This document shows positions 45,521 through 56,632 of a stretch of 64,000 nucleotides of DNA, piece after piece. Source of the stretch: Nemertoderma westbladi. Its lineage: Eukaryota; Xenacoelomorpha; Nemertodermatida; Nemertodermatidae. Within the stretch, counting starts at the first letter, position 1. Each line of letters begins with the position of its first letter. The stretch spans positions 62,001-126,000 of the forward strand of contig JAUCBJ010009058.1 of the NCBI GenBank assembly GCA_032718475.1, given 5' to 3'. The translations under genes were made by a program, and so were the position numbers. The notes under the pieces are model-generated. The model was not told where the DNA came from. It saw nothing but the letters and a program-made list of their open reading frames with translations, and did no database searches.

Positions 45521-46418
45521 AAGAGTTATCAAAAAAGAAAGACAGGCATCTGGCTGTTATCTTTGTTGACTTCTACAAGGCCTTTGATTCAGTCTCTCGC
45601 TCAAGTATGTTCAGCATACTTTCATTATATGGGATTCCTGATGAAATTATTGTAGCAATCAGATCAGTATACGATGGTTCGATAACATTTGTGTCTACTG
45701 TTGACGGTGACACATAACCATTTGAAGTGTTATGGGGCGTCCTCCAGGGAGACACACTTGCACCATTCTTGTTCATAATTGTGGTTGACTATGTTCTTCG
45801 CATGTCCTTAGATCATCATCATGATGATGGGGTGATGATAACTCCACCTACTGGCTCCAGAAGTCGAGGAAATCCTGCCAAGTACCTAACTGATCTAGAC
45901 TTTGCTGATGACCTAGGAGTACTCTCAGAATCACTAGAGGGAGCCCAACGGCTCCTCAGCTCATTAGAACATGCTGCTTCTAGTGTTGGTCTTTTTATTA
46001 ACTCTAGAAAGACCAAAATTTTGACAGTTAACTTTGAAAGTCCCCAGCAAGTCTCTGACCGGATGAGCATAAGCTCAAATGATGGTATGCTTGAGCATGT
46101 GGACGACTTTGCTTTGACTTTACTTTGCTTGAGCATGTGGACGACGACGCCTCTGCTTTGCAGGACATTGCTTTCGCCGTGAGGACCAGCCAGGGCATAA
46201 TCTTGTACTTTGGCAGCCTCATGGAGTGAATAAGCATGGTGGACAGCCCATGACTTTCTTGAGACGCATCTTAAAGGACACTGGCCTTGAAGATGCGGAT
46301 GATCTAGCAAATGTCATGGGTGATTGGGAGTTGTGGCGGCGCAATTTTGTCGAGAAGCCGGCACAGCATTCTTAAAATTCAGCTGCAATGCAGCATGCCG
46401 ATCCTAGTAGTAGTAGTG
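45521..46418 (+). mobile_element. LINE reverse-transcriptase fragment, copy 1 (5'-truncated, internally deleted)
   Basis: Starts at KKDRHLAVIFVDFYKAFDSV equivalent sequence and shares about 90-95% identity by eye with the longer copy at 49694-51105. It contains the FADD motif (LDFADDLGVL) and the GVLQGDTLAPFLFI block. A stop replaces a Glu codon in GDTEPF. At about 46110-46165 some 350 bp present in the other copy are replaced by a short scrambled filler that repeats GCTTGAGCATGTGGACGAC. The 3' end is GATCCTAGTAGTAGTAG. It is non-LTR and orientation is opposite to the ABCG gene. Not functional. Confidence 0.9.
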
Positions 46419-47191
46419 TACCGCAACGGTAATGTGCCAGTGACCAAGGCTACCTAAAATACATTAGTTATCATAGGGAGGCGTTCATAAAGTATGTCAC
46501 GCAAATTTTCGCGATTGTTGACCCCCCATTAAAGCATTTAAAGGGAGTCCGGACAATTACGACCCGGACAATTGCGACCCGGACAATTGCGACACGGAGA
46601 ATTGCGACCCATCAATTTTTTTCTAAAATCGCAATTGACCGGGTCGCAATTGTACAAACAGCTATAAGGTAGGATAATAATTGCGGTGTAACTGATGTAA
46701 TATCGCTGGAGACACTTTTTTTAAACGCTTGTAGCTAAAGATTGAAAACAAAAATAAAAATCCTGGCTCACCCAGTCAGTGGTCGGGAGGAGAAACTATC
46801 TCTGTCTCAAATTTCATGCAATCTCATTAAGATTTGTAGAAAAATTAGGGGGGGGGGGGCGTGTCACCGAACTACGACACTCTGGGACATGGTGTATTTG
46901 AGTGTTTCTATTCAAAAATTGCTCATCATTTTATTAATTAAACGATATTATGATATGTTAATTACGACATATAAAGTTTCGGAATATTAATGTCTACCTA
47001 AGTTGTATTATTCGATTCAGTACAATGCTGAACAATTAAGTTAAATGTTAAAGTATATTATTAAAATGTACTATAAAATGAACAATGTCCACAGAAATGA
47101 CAACAAAGTCCTTAGCAACATCAACTCATTCCCTTTCTCTTCTCTAACGTTTAGGTAATGTAACAACACCAACTCATTCCCTTTCTCTTCT
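46419..47191. other. Intronic sequence, low-complexity patches, no gene
   Basis: Between 46555 and 46655 the words GACCCGGACAATT and GCGACCCGG repeat, with a reversed GACCGGGTCGCAATTG copy forming a possible hairpin. A run of 12 G lies at 46848-46859. An open frame of 82 codons at 46742-46990 lacks any protein character and is not annotated. Confidence 0.5.
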
Positions 47192-47353
47192 CTAACGTTT
47201 AGGTAATGTTTTCTTGTTGTGTGAAACCATTTTCATGAACTCCCATCCTGTCATCTCTGCTCGTTTTTGAGACTTGGCTGGATTGGTGCTAGTCTTTGCT
47301 TCACTATTTTCTCGAATTCTGGTACCGGTACTTATTCCTCGAATATTTTTATC
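47192..47353 (-). CDS. Candidate nested gene, exon 2
   Basis: After the acceptor TTATTTTATTTAG, an open frame of 53 codons plus stop reads DKNIRGISTGTRIRENSEAK, continues with Lys-rich sequence and ends KKTLPKR. It joins exon 1 (47577-47855) in phase 0. The composition (Lys/Arg/Ser-rich) matches exon 1. The last ~47 bp, including the stop and TLPKR codons, are tandemly duplicated just downstream (47140-47185), so a second stop in the same context follows. No family is recognised. Confidence 0.5.
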   Translation of the reverse strand, partial: DKNIRGISTGTRIRENSEAKTSTNPAKSQKRAEMTGWEFMKMVSHNKKTLPKR

Positions 47354-47576
47354 CTAAATAAAATAATAAAAAAAAGAACCAAATAATTTTAGTTACAATA
47401 TGATCTCACCTACCAATTATGTAGCTATATATAATTCTAAATAATTGTGACTAATGTAATCTTATACTAAAAAATAAGTCTAGTAAACCAATCAGAATAT
47501 AATTATAATGACATGGAGGTCCCATAATAAATTAGAAACGATAATAAATAATTCCCAAATGAATATTTAATCTGAC

Positions 47577-47855
47577 CTTCACTCCGCCACTCGGTCTACC
47601 TCTAACGTTCGACCCTCTCCTTTTCGACTTCCCCTTTCCTTTCTTCCCCTTTCCTCTTCGACTCTTTGACTTACTTCCTTTACCTCGGCGACTCCTTGAC
47701 CTGCTCTTCTTTCCCTTATTACTTCCCTTTCTCGTCGTTCGTCTCCTTTTCTCCATTTCTTTCTTGCTTGTTTCCCCCCGATCGTCAACTAAACCCGAAC
47801 CCGGCACTTCAACCTGCTCCGCTCCATAATTGTCACTGTCTGCGCTCGCAGCCAT
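47577..47855 (-). CDS. Candidate nested gene, exon 1: basic K/R/S/G-rich protein
   Basis: Starts MAASADSDNYGAEQVEVPGS, a typical eukaryotic N-terminus, then becomes very basic with repeats such as SRSRRGKGSKSKSRRGKGKK. The frame continues past the likely donor AAG|GTCAGA (an alternative GTGAAG lies 6 bp earlier, same phase) and stops in the intron. With exon 2 the protein is 146 aa. The low-complexity basic region suggests a nuclear or nucleic-acid-binding protein. The gene lies wholly inside an intron of the ABCG gene, same strand. The weak donor is the main doubt. Confidence 0.5.
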
Positions 47856-48075
47856 TAATATGGAAGTAAATGGTAGGCCTATCTAGATCAGATCCTTTTA
47901 CAATGACACACTAATTACTGTAAGCTGTTAAATTTATATAAAATTACATTTGCGTTTTGTGGAAACTAAAAAAATTAAATTCTAGAATTCTGTTGCTAAA
48001 GCTAAAGCAGACAATATTTTACCAATTTCTTTATGATTCGATATTCCTACATGAACGGTATAGTGTTTATTAATA

Positions 48076-48596
48076 AATTTAGCGGGAATGATTTTACAAT
48101 CACTCCCGCTAAATTACAATCATTCCCGCTAAATTACAATCATTCCCGCTAAATTACAATCATTCCCGCTAAATTACAATCATTCCCGCTAAATTACAAT
48201 CATTCCCGCTAAATTACAATCATTCCCGCTAAATTACAATCATTCCCGCTAAATTACAATCATGCCCGCTAAATTACAATCATGCCCGCTAAATTACAAT
48301 CATTCCCGCTAAATTACAATCATTCCCGCTTAATTACAATCATTCCCGCTAAATTACAGTCATTCCCGCTAAATTACAATCATTCCCGCTAAATTACAAT
48401 CATTCCCGCTAAATTACAATCATTCCCGCTAAATTACAATCATGCCCGCTAAATTACAATCATTCCCGCTAAATTACAATCATTCCCGCTAAATTACAAT
48501 CATTCCCGCTAAATTACAATCATTCCCGCTAAATTACAATCATTCCCGCTAAATTACAATCATGCCCGCTAAATTACAATCATGCCCGCTAAATTG
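48076..48596. repeat. 20-bp satellite (~25 copies)
   Basis: Unit CATTCCCGCTAAATTACAAT, nearly perfect, with CATGCCCGC variants. The array begins with one inverted unit (AATTTAGCGGGAATGATT at 48076-48093) facing the first direct unit, making a hairpin at the array edge. Confidence 0.95.
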
Positions 48597-48654
48597 CTAA
48601 AGTACTACATCATGTCCCAGAATATAGTGTCGTAATTCAGTGACACGGCCGGTG

Positions 48655-49073
48655 CACAAGGCTGAGATAACTCCCTCTTGAAATGAATCCCCAGTCGTCT
48701 CAGCCTAGGCTGATAGCACTCCCTAGTTATCTTAGCCTAGGCTGCTAACACTCCCCTTAGGCTGATAACACTCCCCTTAGGCTAAGATGACTCCCCTTAG
48801 GCTGAGATGACTCCCCTAATTGGGTTATAATTCTTATCCGTACCTGTGTTATTTTCGTATATTGCAAAAATAAAACTGTATCCTATGTTATTGAGATATC
48901 GTTTATTGTTTTGGTTAGAAAAGCCCGCCACTGCAACCTGCTCCTTGCCGTTAATTAAGAAATCTAGCGAGAAAACTGGGGAGTGTTCTCAGCCTAGGCT
49001 GAGAAGACTGGGGAGTCATATTTGGCGGGGAGTTATCTCAGCCTGTTACAACCCCCCCCCCCCCCCCCCCCCC
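48655..49073. repeat. CTGAGATAACTCCCC-type short repeats and a C22 tract
   Basis: At 48660-48822 a degenerate 20-bp motif (TTAGGCTGAGATGACTCCCC and variants) repeats 5-7 times; reverse-oriented versions (GGGGAGTTATCTCAGCCT) occur at 48975-49045. Between them lies copy 2 of the short dispersed repeat (48901-48956). A homopolymer of 22 C ends the stretch at 49052-49073. No gene is seen. Confidence 0.6.
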
Positions 49074-49596
49074 AAGTCAAGTCAAGTGTAAATCTATATT
49101 AATAACAGATATTACAGAGTCGGAGTCTATGGAAACCGCTATTTAATAGCTCTTTTAGTTTTCAAGTTATAACAATTTCCATTTAGGGAATCCAATTGAA
49201 ATTACTATGTATATTGAAAGGTCGATTATTTCCAAATGATTTTTATAGAGTTGTATCGTGATCAGCGACCTTTAAAACCAGTATAGCTTCAGAATTACCA
49301 AACCAAAGGCAAAAATAATAAAAACAATTTATATAGCGCCAAATTTACATAGGAATACTCTATGGCGCTGAAACAACAGTATCGTACACATTACGTAGTC
49401 AAACAACTTAGAATAAAATAAACTATAACTAAAATTTTGTAAAACAAGTTTAACAATTCTGTTAAAATATTCGGTTCAGTTAAAACAATTCCGAATTCAG
49501 TTAGAACAAGCTCTGGTCTGTACGAACAGTAGGAATAAGATATGATATAATAAATCACGAGTACCAGTTAAATAACTGGGAGCAAAACAAGGAATA
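49074..49596. other. Intronic sequence, no gene seen
   Basis: A/T-rich. It contains ATATAGCGCCAAATTTACAT followed by CTATGGCGCTGA near 49333-49372, which resembles LINE/SINE 3' tail sequence, but I see no coding frame. Confidence 0.4.
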
Positions 49597-49692
49597 GGAG
49601 TAGCGCCCACCCCTACCTTCGGGTAGCAGTTAGGAGTAGTGCCCACTCCTACCTTCGGGTATCAGATAGGAGTAGCGCCCACCCCTACAAGA
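49597..49692. repeat. 36-bp satellite, short block left of LINE copy 2
   Basis: Nearly three units of GTAGCGCCCACCCCTACC plus TTCGGGTAGCAGATAGGA, the same monomer as the large array starting at 51106. The LINE fragment therefore interrupts this array. Confidence 0.93.
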
Positions 49693-49693
49693 A

Positions 49694-51105
49694 ATGAAAA
49701 CAAATAAGTTGGTGCCAGTTCCCAAGAAGGGCAACCTAACACTCTATGGTTCTTTTCGGGGAATCTCATTGATCTCGATTGCTGCAAAGCTATACAATAG
49801 GATTCTAATAAATCGCATCAGGGATCCCATTGAGAGACTGCTCCGTGGAAATCAGAATGGGATCCGTAAAGGTCGTGGGACCATGGAGCCCATTTTGGCA
49901 CTTAGAAGGATAATTGAAGAGTTATCAAAAAAGAAAGACAGGCATCTGGCTGTTATCTTTGTTGACTTCTTCAAGGCCTTTCATTCAGTCTCTCGCTCAC
50001 GTATGTTCAGCATACTTTCATTATATGGGATTCCTGATGAAATTATTGCAGCAATCAGATCAGTATACGATGGTTCGACAACATTTGTGTCTACTGTTGA
50101 CGGTGACACAGAACCATTTGAAGTGTTATGGGGCGTCCTCCAAGGAGACACACTTGCACCATTCTTTTTCATTATTGTGGTTGACTATGTTCTACGCATG
50201 TCCTTAGATCATTATAATGATGATGGGGTGATGATAACTCCACCTACTGGCTCCAGAAGTCGAGGAAATCCTGCCAAGTACCTAACTGATCTAGACTTTG
50301 CTGATGACTTAGGAGTACTCTCAGAATCATTAGAGGGAGCCCAACGGCTCCTCAGCTCATTAGAACATGCTGCGTCTAGTGTTGGTCTTTTTATTAACTC
50401 CAGAAAGACCAAAATTCTGACAGTTAACTTTGAAAGTCCTCAGCAAGTCTCTGATCGGATGAGCATAAGCTCAAAGGATGGTATGCTTGAGCATGTGGAC
50501 GACTTCTGTTACCTGGGATCATGGATCCGGAAGTCAGGTGAGGACCTTCGAATACGTAAGGGAAAGGCATCGGCAGCCTTGAATAGGCTTTCCAGGATTT
50601 GGAAGTCACCGAGAATTAATCGGAAACTTAAGGTCCGATTATTTAGAGCAGCAGTAGTTCCAGTACTCCTCTACGGGAGTCCATGCTGGGCTATAACTGC
50701 CGAGGACACCAAATCTCTGGATGGCACATTCACAAGAATGCTACGCCGGGTTCATTGTGTCAAGTAGAATGCACACATCTCCAACCAGACACTATATAAC
50801 ATTGGAGGTGTCTCATTGGTTCCCCCAAGCTTGACACTAGAACAAAATCACCTCCGCTTTGCAGGACATTGCTTTCGTCGTGAGGACCAGCTAGTGCATA
50901 ATCTTGTACTTTGGCAGCCTCATGGAGTGAATAAGCATGGTGGACAGCCCATGACTTACTTGAGAAGCATCTTAAAGGACACTGGCCTTGAAGATTCGGA
51001 TGATCTAGCAAATGTCATGGGTGATAGGGAGTTGTGGCGGTGCAATTTTGTTGACAAGCCGGCACAGCATTCTTAAAAATGCAGCTGCAATGCAGCATGC
51101 CGATC
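49694..51105 (+). mobile_element. LINE reverse transcriptase fragment, copy 2, inside the 36-bp satellite
   Basis: An open frame of 357 codons begins MKTNKLVPVPKKGNLTLYGS, the start of a non-LTR RT domain. It includes RGISLISIAAKLYNRIL, the NGIRKGRGT block, FVDFFKAFHSV, GVLQGDTLAPF, LDFADDLGVL (FADD catalytic pair) and a YLGSWI thumb block. A TAG stop at 50765 splits off the C-terminus, which continues in another frame to 51076 (HLRFAGHCFRRED, then RDTGL-like sequence). No endonuclease domain is present, so it is 5'-truncated. Flanks GTAGCGCCCACCCCTAC and GTAGCGTCCACCCCTAC look like a 17-bp target duplication but equally match the satellite unit. Confidence 0.9.
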
Positions 51106-53717
51106 CTAGTAGCGTCCACCCCTACCTTCGGGTAGCAGATAGGAGTAGCGCCCACCCCTACCTTCGGGTAGCAGATAGGAGTAGCGCCTACCCCTACCCT
51201 CGGGTATCAGATAGGAGTAGCACCCACCCCTACCTCCGGGTAGCAGATAGGAGTAGCGCCCACCCCTACCTTCGGGTAACAGATAGGAGTAGTGCCCACT
51301 CCTACCTTTGGGTAGCAGATAGGAGTAGCACCCACCCCTACCTTCGGGTGGCAGATAGGAGTAGCGCCCACCCCTACCTTCGGGTAGCAGGTAGGAGTAG
51401 CGCCCACCCCTACCTTCGGGTAGCAGATAGGAGTAGCGCCCACACCTACCTTCGGGTAGCAGGTAGGAGTAGCGCCCACCCCTACCTTTGGGTAGCAGAT
51501 AGGAGTAGCGCCCACACCTACCTTCGGGTAGCAGGTAGGAGTAGCGCCCACCCCTACCTTCGGGTAGCAGATAGGAGTAGCGCCCACCCCTACCTTCGGG
51601 TAGCAGTTAAGAGTAGCGCCCACCCCTACCTTCGGGTAGCAGATAGGAGTAGCGCCCACCCCTATCATCGGGTAGCAGATAGAAGTAGCGCCAACACCTA
51701 CCTTCGGGTAGCAGATAGGAGTAGCGCCAACCCCTACCTTCGGGTAGCAGATAGGAGTAGCACCCACCCCTACCTTCGGGTAGCAGATAGGAGTAGCGCC
51801 AACCCCTACCTTCGGGTAGCAGATAGGAGTAGCGCCAACCCCTACCTTCGGGTAGCAATTAAGAGTAGCGCCCACCCCTACCTTCAGGTAGCAGATAGGA
51901 GTAGCGCCCACCCCTACCATCGGGTAGCAGATAGAAGTAGCGCCCACACCTACCTTCGGGTAGCGGATAGGAGTAGCGCCAACCCCTACCTTCGGGTAGC
52001 AGATAGGAGTAGCGCCAACCCCTACCTTCGGGTAGCAGATAGGAGTAGCGCCAATCCCTACCTTCGGGTAGCAGATAGGAGTAGCACCCCCACCTACCTT
52101 CTGGTAGCAGATAGGAGTAGCGCCCACCCCTACCCTCGGGTAGCAGATAGGAGTAGCGCCCACACCTACCTTCGGGTAGCAGATAGGAGTAGCGCCCACC
52201 CCTACCTTCGGGTAGCAGATAGGAGTAGCGCCCACACCTACCATCGGGTAGCAGATAGGAGTAGCGCCAACCCCTACCTTCGGGTAGCAGAAACGAGTAC
52301 CACCCACCCCTACCTTCGGGTAGCAGATAGGAGTAGCGCCAACCCCTACCTTCGGGTAGCAGATAGGAGTAGCGCCAACCCCTACCTTCGGGTAGCAGTT
52401 AAGAGTAGCGCCCACCCCTACCTTCGGGTAGCAGATAGGAGTAGCGCCCACACCTACCCTCGGGTAGCAGATAGAAGTAGCGCCCACACCTACCTTCGGG
52501 TAGCAGATAGGAGTAGCGCCAACCCCTACCTTCGGGTAGCAGATAGGAGTAGCGCCAACCCGTACCTTCGGGTAGCAGATAGGAGTAGCGCCAATCCCTA
52601 CCTTCGGGTAGCAGATAGGAGTAGCACCCACCCGCCACCCCTACCTTCGGGTAGCAGATATGAGTAGCGCCAACCCCTACCTTCGGGTAGCAGATAGGAG
52701 TAGCGCCCAACCCTACCCTCGGGTAGCAGATAGGAGTAGCGCCCACACCTACCTTCGGGTAGCAGATAGGAGTAGCGCCCACCCCTACCTTCGGGTAGCA
52801 GATAGGAGTAGCACCCACTCCCATCCCTATCCTCGGGTAGCAGATAGGAGTAGCGCCCACACCTACCTTCGGGTAGCAGATAGGAGTAGCGCCCAACCCT
52901 ACCCTCAGGTAGCAGATAGGAGTAGCGCCTACACCTACCTTCGGGTAGCAGATAGGAGTAGCGCCCACCCCTACCCTCGGGTAGCAGATAGGAGTAGCGC
53001 CCACACCTACCTTCGGATAGCAGATAGGAGTAGCGCCCACACCTATCTTCGGGTAGCAGATAGGAGTAGCGCCCAACCCTACCCTCGGGTAGCAGATAGG
53101 AGTAGCGCCCAACCCTACCCTAGGGTAGCAGATAGGAGTAGCGCCCACACCTACCTTCGGGTAGCAGATAGGAGTAGCGCCCACCCCTACCCTCGGGTAG
53201 CAGATAGGAGTAGCGCCCACACCTACCTTCGGATAGCAGATAGGAGTAGCGCCCACACCTACCCTCGGGTAGCAGATAGGAGTAGCGCCTACACCTACCT
53301 TCGGGTAGCAGATAGGAGTAGCGCCCACACCTACCCTCGGGTAGCAGATAGGAGTAGCGCCCAACCCTACCCTCGGGTAGCAGATAGGAGTAGCGCCCAA
53401 CCCTACCCTAGGGTAGCAGATAGGAGTAGCGCCCACACCTACCTTCGGGTAGCAGATAGGAGTAGCGCCGACCCGTACACTCGGGTAGCAGATAGGAGTA
53501 GCGCCCACACCTACCCTCGGGTAGCAGATAGGAGTAGCGCCTACACCTACCTTCGGGTAGCAGATAGGAGTAGCGCCCACACCGACCCTCGGGTAGCAGA
53601 TAGGAGTAGCGCCCACCACTACCCTCGGGTAGCAGATATGAGTAGCGCCCACACCTACCTTCGGGTAGCAGATAGGAGTAGCGCCGACCCCTACCCTCGG
53701 ATAGCAGATCGGAGTAG
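51106..53717. repeat. 36-bp satellite (~72 copies)
   Basis: Unit GTAGCGCCCACCCCTACC plus TTCGGGTAGCAGATAGGA. Variants alternate (CCAACCCC, CACACC, ACCCTCGG), with local runs of the same variant. Because 36 is a multiple of 3 and the unit lacks stops in several frames, frames of 350-550 codons appear on both strands, encoding 12-residue peptide repeats; I regard them as artefacts. The array is in the ABCG intron between 54605 and 44808. Confidence 0.96.
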
Positions 53718-54604
53718 GTAAGGTTGTTTCAACATTCACTATATTCCAATACTTCACAATGAATGATACGAATTCTGCAGTAACTTTGAAGTCAAATACA
53801 TTACATTTTTGTTGGCAAAGCTAAATAAAATTTTAAAAAATACTAGCTAGTACAAAAATACTAGCTACCATGTCTCCAAAACGTAACTGTTTGATGTAAA
53901 ACATCTCGTAGGAAAGAAAAAAATTATATTTAGAATTTTGAAAAATAGCTATTTTTTATAGAAATGTTCTAGAACAAAAAATATTAGTTCTAGAACAATG
54001 TTTTTTTTAGTTAAATGGCTGTCATATTCTAGAACATTTAATGCAAGTAGCAAAAACTAGCTAGTATAAAAAATTTGGCATGGTAGGTATAGGTACGTTT
54101 ATCGAAACATTACCCACTGTAACTGTACAGTATATCGTAAATACTGAACTCAACTATAAATGTCATATCGCATACACACACACACTCACATTATTATGTA
54201 GCTGCACTATGTGAGGAAATACAATAAATAGCTAATTATTATTGAATTCGGATATTACGGTTTCTTTTTTTGTCTACTAATTTACTTCAGCAATACATGT
54301 CATGTTGTCAATAATACTCATCAATTTTATATGGAATGTATAATTATAGATCAAACAATAATAATTGATTTAAGCAAACGTCTTATTATGCAGGCCTACA
54401 AAAAGATAAATATTAATTATGACCTAATCACTAAAAACGTGGATATCATGTTCATAATTATTACTATTGGCAGTAATTAACAAGTAGGCTTCAACTGGCA
54501 TTTTTATTTTGCCTATAGCTACCTAGTTTTCAGTCCTGGTATAAATAACATTCTAGAAGTCCATGACCTATGTCATTTATAGTTAAACACGAAATAATGC
54601 TCAC
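53718..54604. other. Intronic sequence, no gene seen
   Basis: A/T-rich intron DNA with repeated TTCTAGAAC and ACTAGCTA words (53830-54060) and a short CA tract near 54175. No exon with splice sites is seen before the donor at 54604. Confidence 0.5.
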
Positions 54605-54777
54605 CATTAGGGTATCAAATAGAGTTAAATTGGCGAAGAATATATCCTCTTGAAGGACGTAGCATATTTTTCGTCTCATTCTTTTGGTTAAAGGAACCCC
54701 ATTAATGTGAAAGTAACCCGAATCTATTTCGGTGTTTCGACCTCCAAGTATGTTGAGTAGAGTCGTCTTACCGGCAC
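54605..54777 (-). CDS. ABCG transporter exon with Walker A and Q-loop
   Basis: Encodes (G)AGKTTLLNILGGRNTEIDSG, a middle segment, then ICYVLQEDIFFANLTLFDTL and M. It supplies the second half of the Walker A loop (GAGKTT) and the Q-loop glutamine (YVLQED). Acceptor TTCTAG; the first two bases GT complete a glycine codon whose first G must come from the previous exon, beyond 64000. The donor is GTGAGC, phase 0, matching the exon at 44808. It is 173 bp and intact. The split inside GPSG|GAGKT is what links the 28-bp array at 61300-64000 to this gene. Confidence 0.95.
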
Positions 54778-54978
54778 CTAGAATTTATAGACATATAATA
54801 TACTAATTTGCCAAAAAACGAAAGCAGATAGAGGGGGAGGGGTGTGGAGGAGGCTAAGCTTTCACAATTAATGTTTACTGTTTTGGTTAGAATAATGTGC
54901 CACTATATCCTGTTCCTTTCCCATTGAGTAATCAGTAACTCAAACAACGATGATAGACTCAACGATGATAATTAAAAG

Positions 54979-56468
54979 TATTCTTAGGTCATTGGTGGTG
55001 CAATATAGATAGGCTTCGGCTAATTATGTCCAGCTGATAACGGTGTCGGAATTAGCGCGGTCGATACCGAAACGCAACCATGTTTATTACAAATTAATTA
55101 TTTATTACATGGGAAAAAAAGTAGAACTTTTCTTTCATTATCTCGAGAAATTTTATTTACCGAGTGTCAGCGAGGTTAATAAAGGGTCGAGAGAATATTG
55201 AAAAAAAAAATGTTCTACGTTTTTTTTCCCATGTAATACGTAACTTAATTCTTAAATTGGTACTTTTTTGTTGCTAAATACTTTAATAAAACATATAGCG
55301 ATATACTGCAACAGTACAGTTGTGTTACAAAATAAATCGAACTGCAGTATTTTACTATATTGCTTCGATAGTTACTGCTATTCAAATTATTGTACTCCTC
55401 AACTCTCGATGTTGCCTTACTCAATGTTAAAATAATTTAGTGTTCTCGAATATTTATTACGTAACTAGAGAGCCGCTTAACAACATAAACCAATATTGGA
55501 TATTGAGTTCCGTTTTGGTGTTCGCCGCGCAGACACTAAAGTTGCAATAACTTTTGAGTAAGTGAATGGATTTTGCTCAAATTACTTTCAAACCTTTTCT
55601 ACGGCGATGCTCTTTCACCACATGAAATAAATTCCACCAAAAATATTTTACTTTACTTTTTCGCCAGGAAAAAAGGTAAAATCAATGCATTCATAATTTT
55701 TTCCCTAGGGAAAAAAAGTGAAACTTTTTCTCCCGATTTTGGGGTATATTCGAGCGAAAAAGTGACATTTGCACCAGTCATATTGCAGTGATTCTTCCAC
55801 CTTATAGTAATTTGTTGGTAGCAATGGAAAGCTGGCCGTGCAAAGATTCCAAATATGTGAAAATATTTGAATTTGGTTTGGAAATAGCTGAGTTATGGGC
55901 ATTCGAATGTTGCATGTAATTGCTTCCGGTGCAGGCCATTTATTCTATTTAATAAATACACAATTTTCTGGAACATTTTGTTTATCTCATAGTAGCTTGG
56001 CAACAATGCAATGCCTATAATAATAATATTGGTTTTAAAGTAAACACTACAGTCTTACACCCCTTAAACTACAAAAAAAAAATATAGAATCAGGACATTA
56101 AGCCCAAAATACTTCTCAGCCCCTAGGGCCTTCAAAGGACACAAACAAAACAAACAACAAACACAAACAAAATATATAATAACATGCTCCACATACAGGT
56201 ATGTATCGCAAACCTAACCCTAAAACCTACCCGCCATACACTAAATGATACCGGTAATAAACCGCACAAAAACTAAGCCTATATTGTATAAGAAAATATA
56301 TGACATTTTTGTCGCCGTGAAAGAGGAGGACTAAGACAAAAATAATTAATTTGTGAAAAATATGGTTGCGTTTCGGCGTCTAGGACCAGTACGCGCTAAT
56401 CCTAGACGCCTCGTCAGCTGGAAAGGGATTTAGCCAAGCCTATCTATACTGCACCAATGACCTAAATA
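54979..56468. mobile_element. DNA transposon-like element with ~100-bp terminal inverted repeats
   Basis: The left end (TAGGTCATTGGTGGTGCAAT, then ATAGATAGGCTTCGG and ACCGAAACGCAACCAT) matches the reverse complement of the right end (ATGGTTGCGTTTCGG ... CCTATCTATACTGCACC ... AATGACCTA). It is about 1.49 kb with no transposase. A 134-bp hairpin element is nested at 55104-55237 (TTACATGGGAAAAAAAGTAG and its inverse). The right half (56033-56370) is related to the arms of the palindrome at 56886-57608. The 72-codon open frame at 55573 is not a convincing gene. Confidence 0.75.
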
Positions 56469-56526
56469 CTTTGTTGTACTTTCCTTTGAGTGATTAGTTG
56501 GCCTAAATATGATATCCCACTCCATA

Positions 56527-56632
56527 GTGAAATCTTCATCCGATCTGGTAGCTCAGTACACACACCCGGCTGATGATAACCGTAAGTTTGAAACCTAGGT
56601 ACCGGGTTCGAGCCCCAACAGGGTCGGTTGAT
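56527..56632 (+). mobile_element. tRNA-derived SINE head
   Basis: Contains a box-A-like TGGTAGCTCAGTACACACA and a perfect box B, GGGTTCGAGCCCC, spaced as in a tRNA with a long anticodon or variable region. The first and last bases (TCCGATC / AGGGTCGG) are only partly complementary, so it is not a functional tRNA. It directly follows the right end of the 54979-56468 element. Confidence 0.65.

Larger units (their letters stand above)
3156..54777 (-). other. ABCG-family ABC transporter gene, partial, five exons visible
   Basis: Five exons on the minus strand join in consistent phase to give most of the nucleotide-binding domain of an ABCG (White-type) half-transporter: 54777-54605, 44808-44703, 4025-3925, 3790-3665 and 3285-3156. 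Every junction has GT-AG boundaries and keeps the reading frame. The first exon(s), before Walker A, lie beyond 64000; the transmembrane domain lies beyond position 1. The introns are about 9.8 kb, 40.7 kb, 134 bp and 379 bp, so two are swollen by satellites and transposons and two stay compact. All visible exons are intact, so the gene looks functional at the coding level. Confidence 0.92.

Noticed and set aside
46742-46990. 82-codon frame in the ABCG intron
   Set aside because: It crosses a G12 homopolymer and shows no protein character or splice sites.
51106-53717. The 36-bp satellite as exon-junction-derived
   Set aside because: On the gene strand it contains GAAGGTAGGG but does not match the end of the exon at 54605 (CCCTAATG then GTGAGC) or the start of the exon at 44808.
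51012-53757. Open frames of 350-550 codons on both strands of the 36-bp array
   Set aside because: The 36-bp unit is 12 codons and lacks stops in several frames. The same stretch is open on both strands, which marks a repeat artefact rather than a protein.
55573-55791. 72-codon frame in the TIR element
   Set aside because: It is A/T-driven, overlaps a frame on the other strand and lacks any transposase motif.
56527-56632. A functional tRNA gene
   Set aside because: Box A and box B are recognisable, but the acceptor stem does not pair properly and the sequence is longer than a tRNA; a SINE head fits better.
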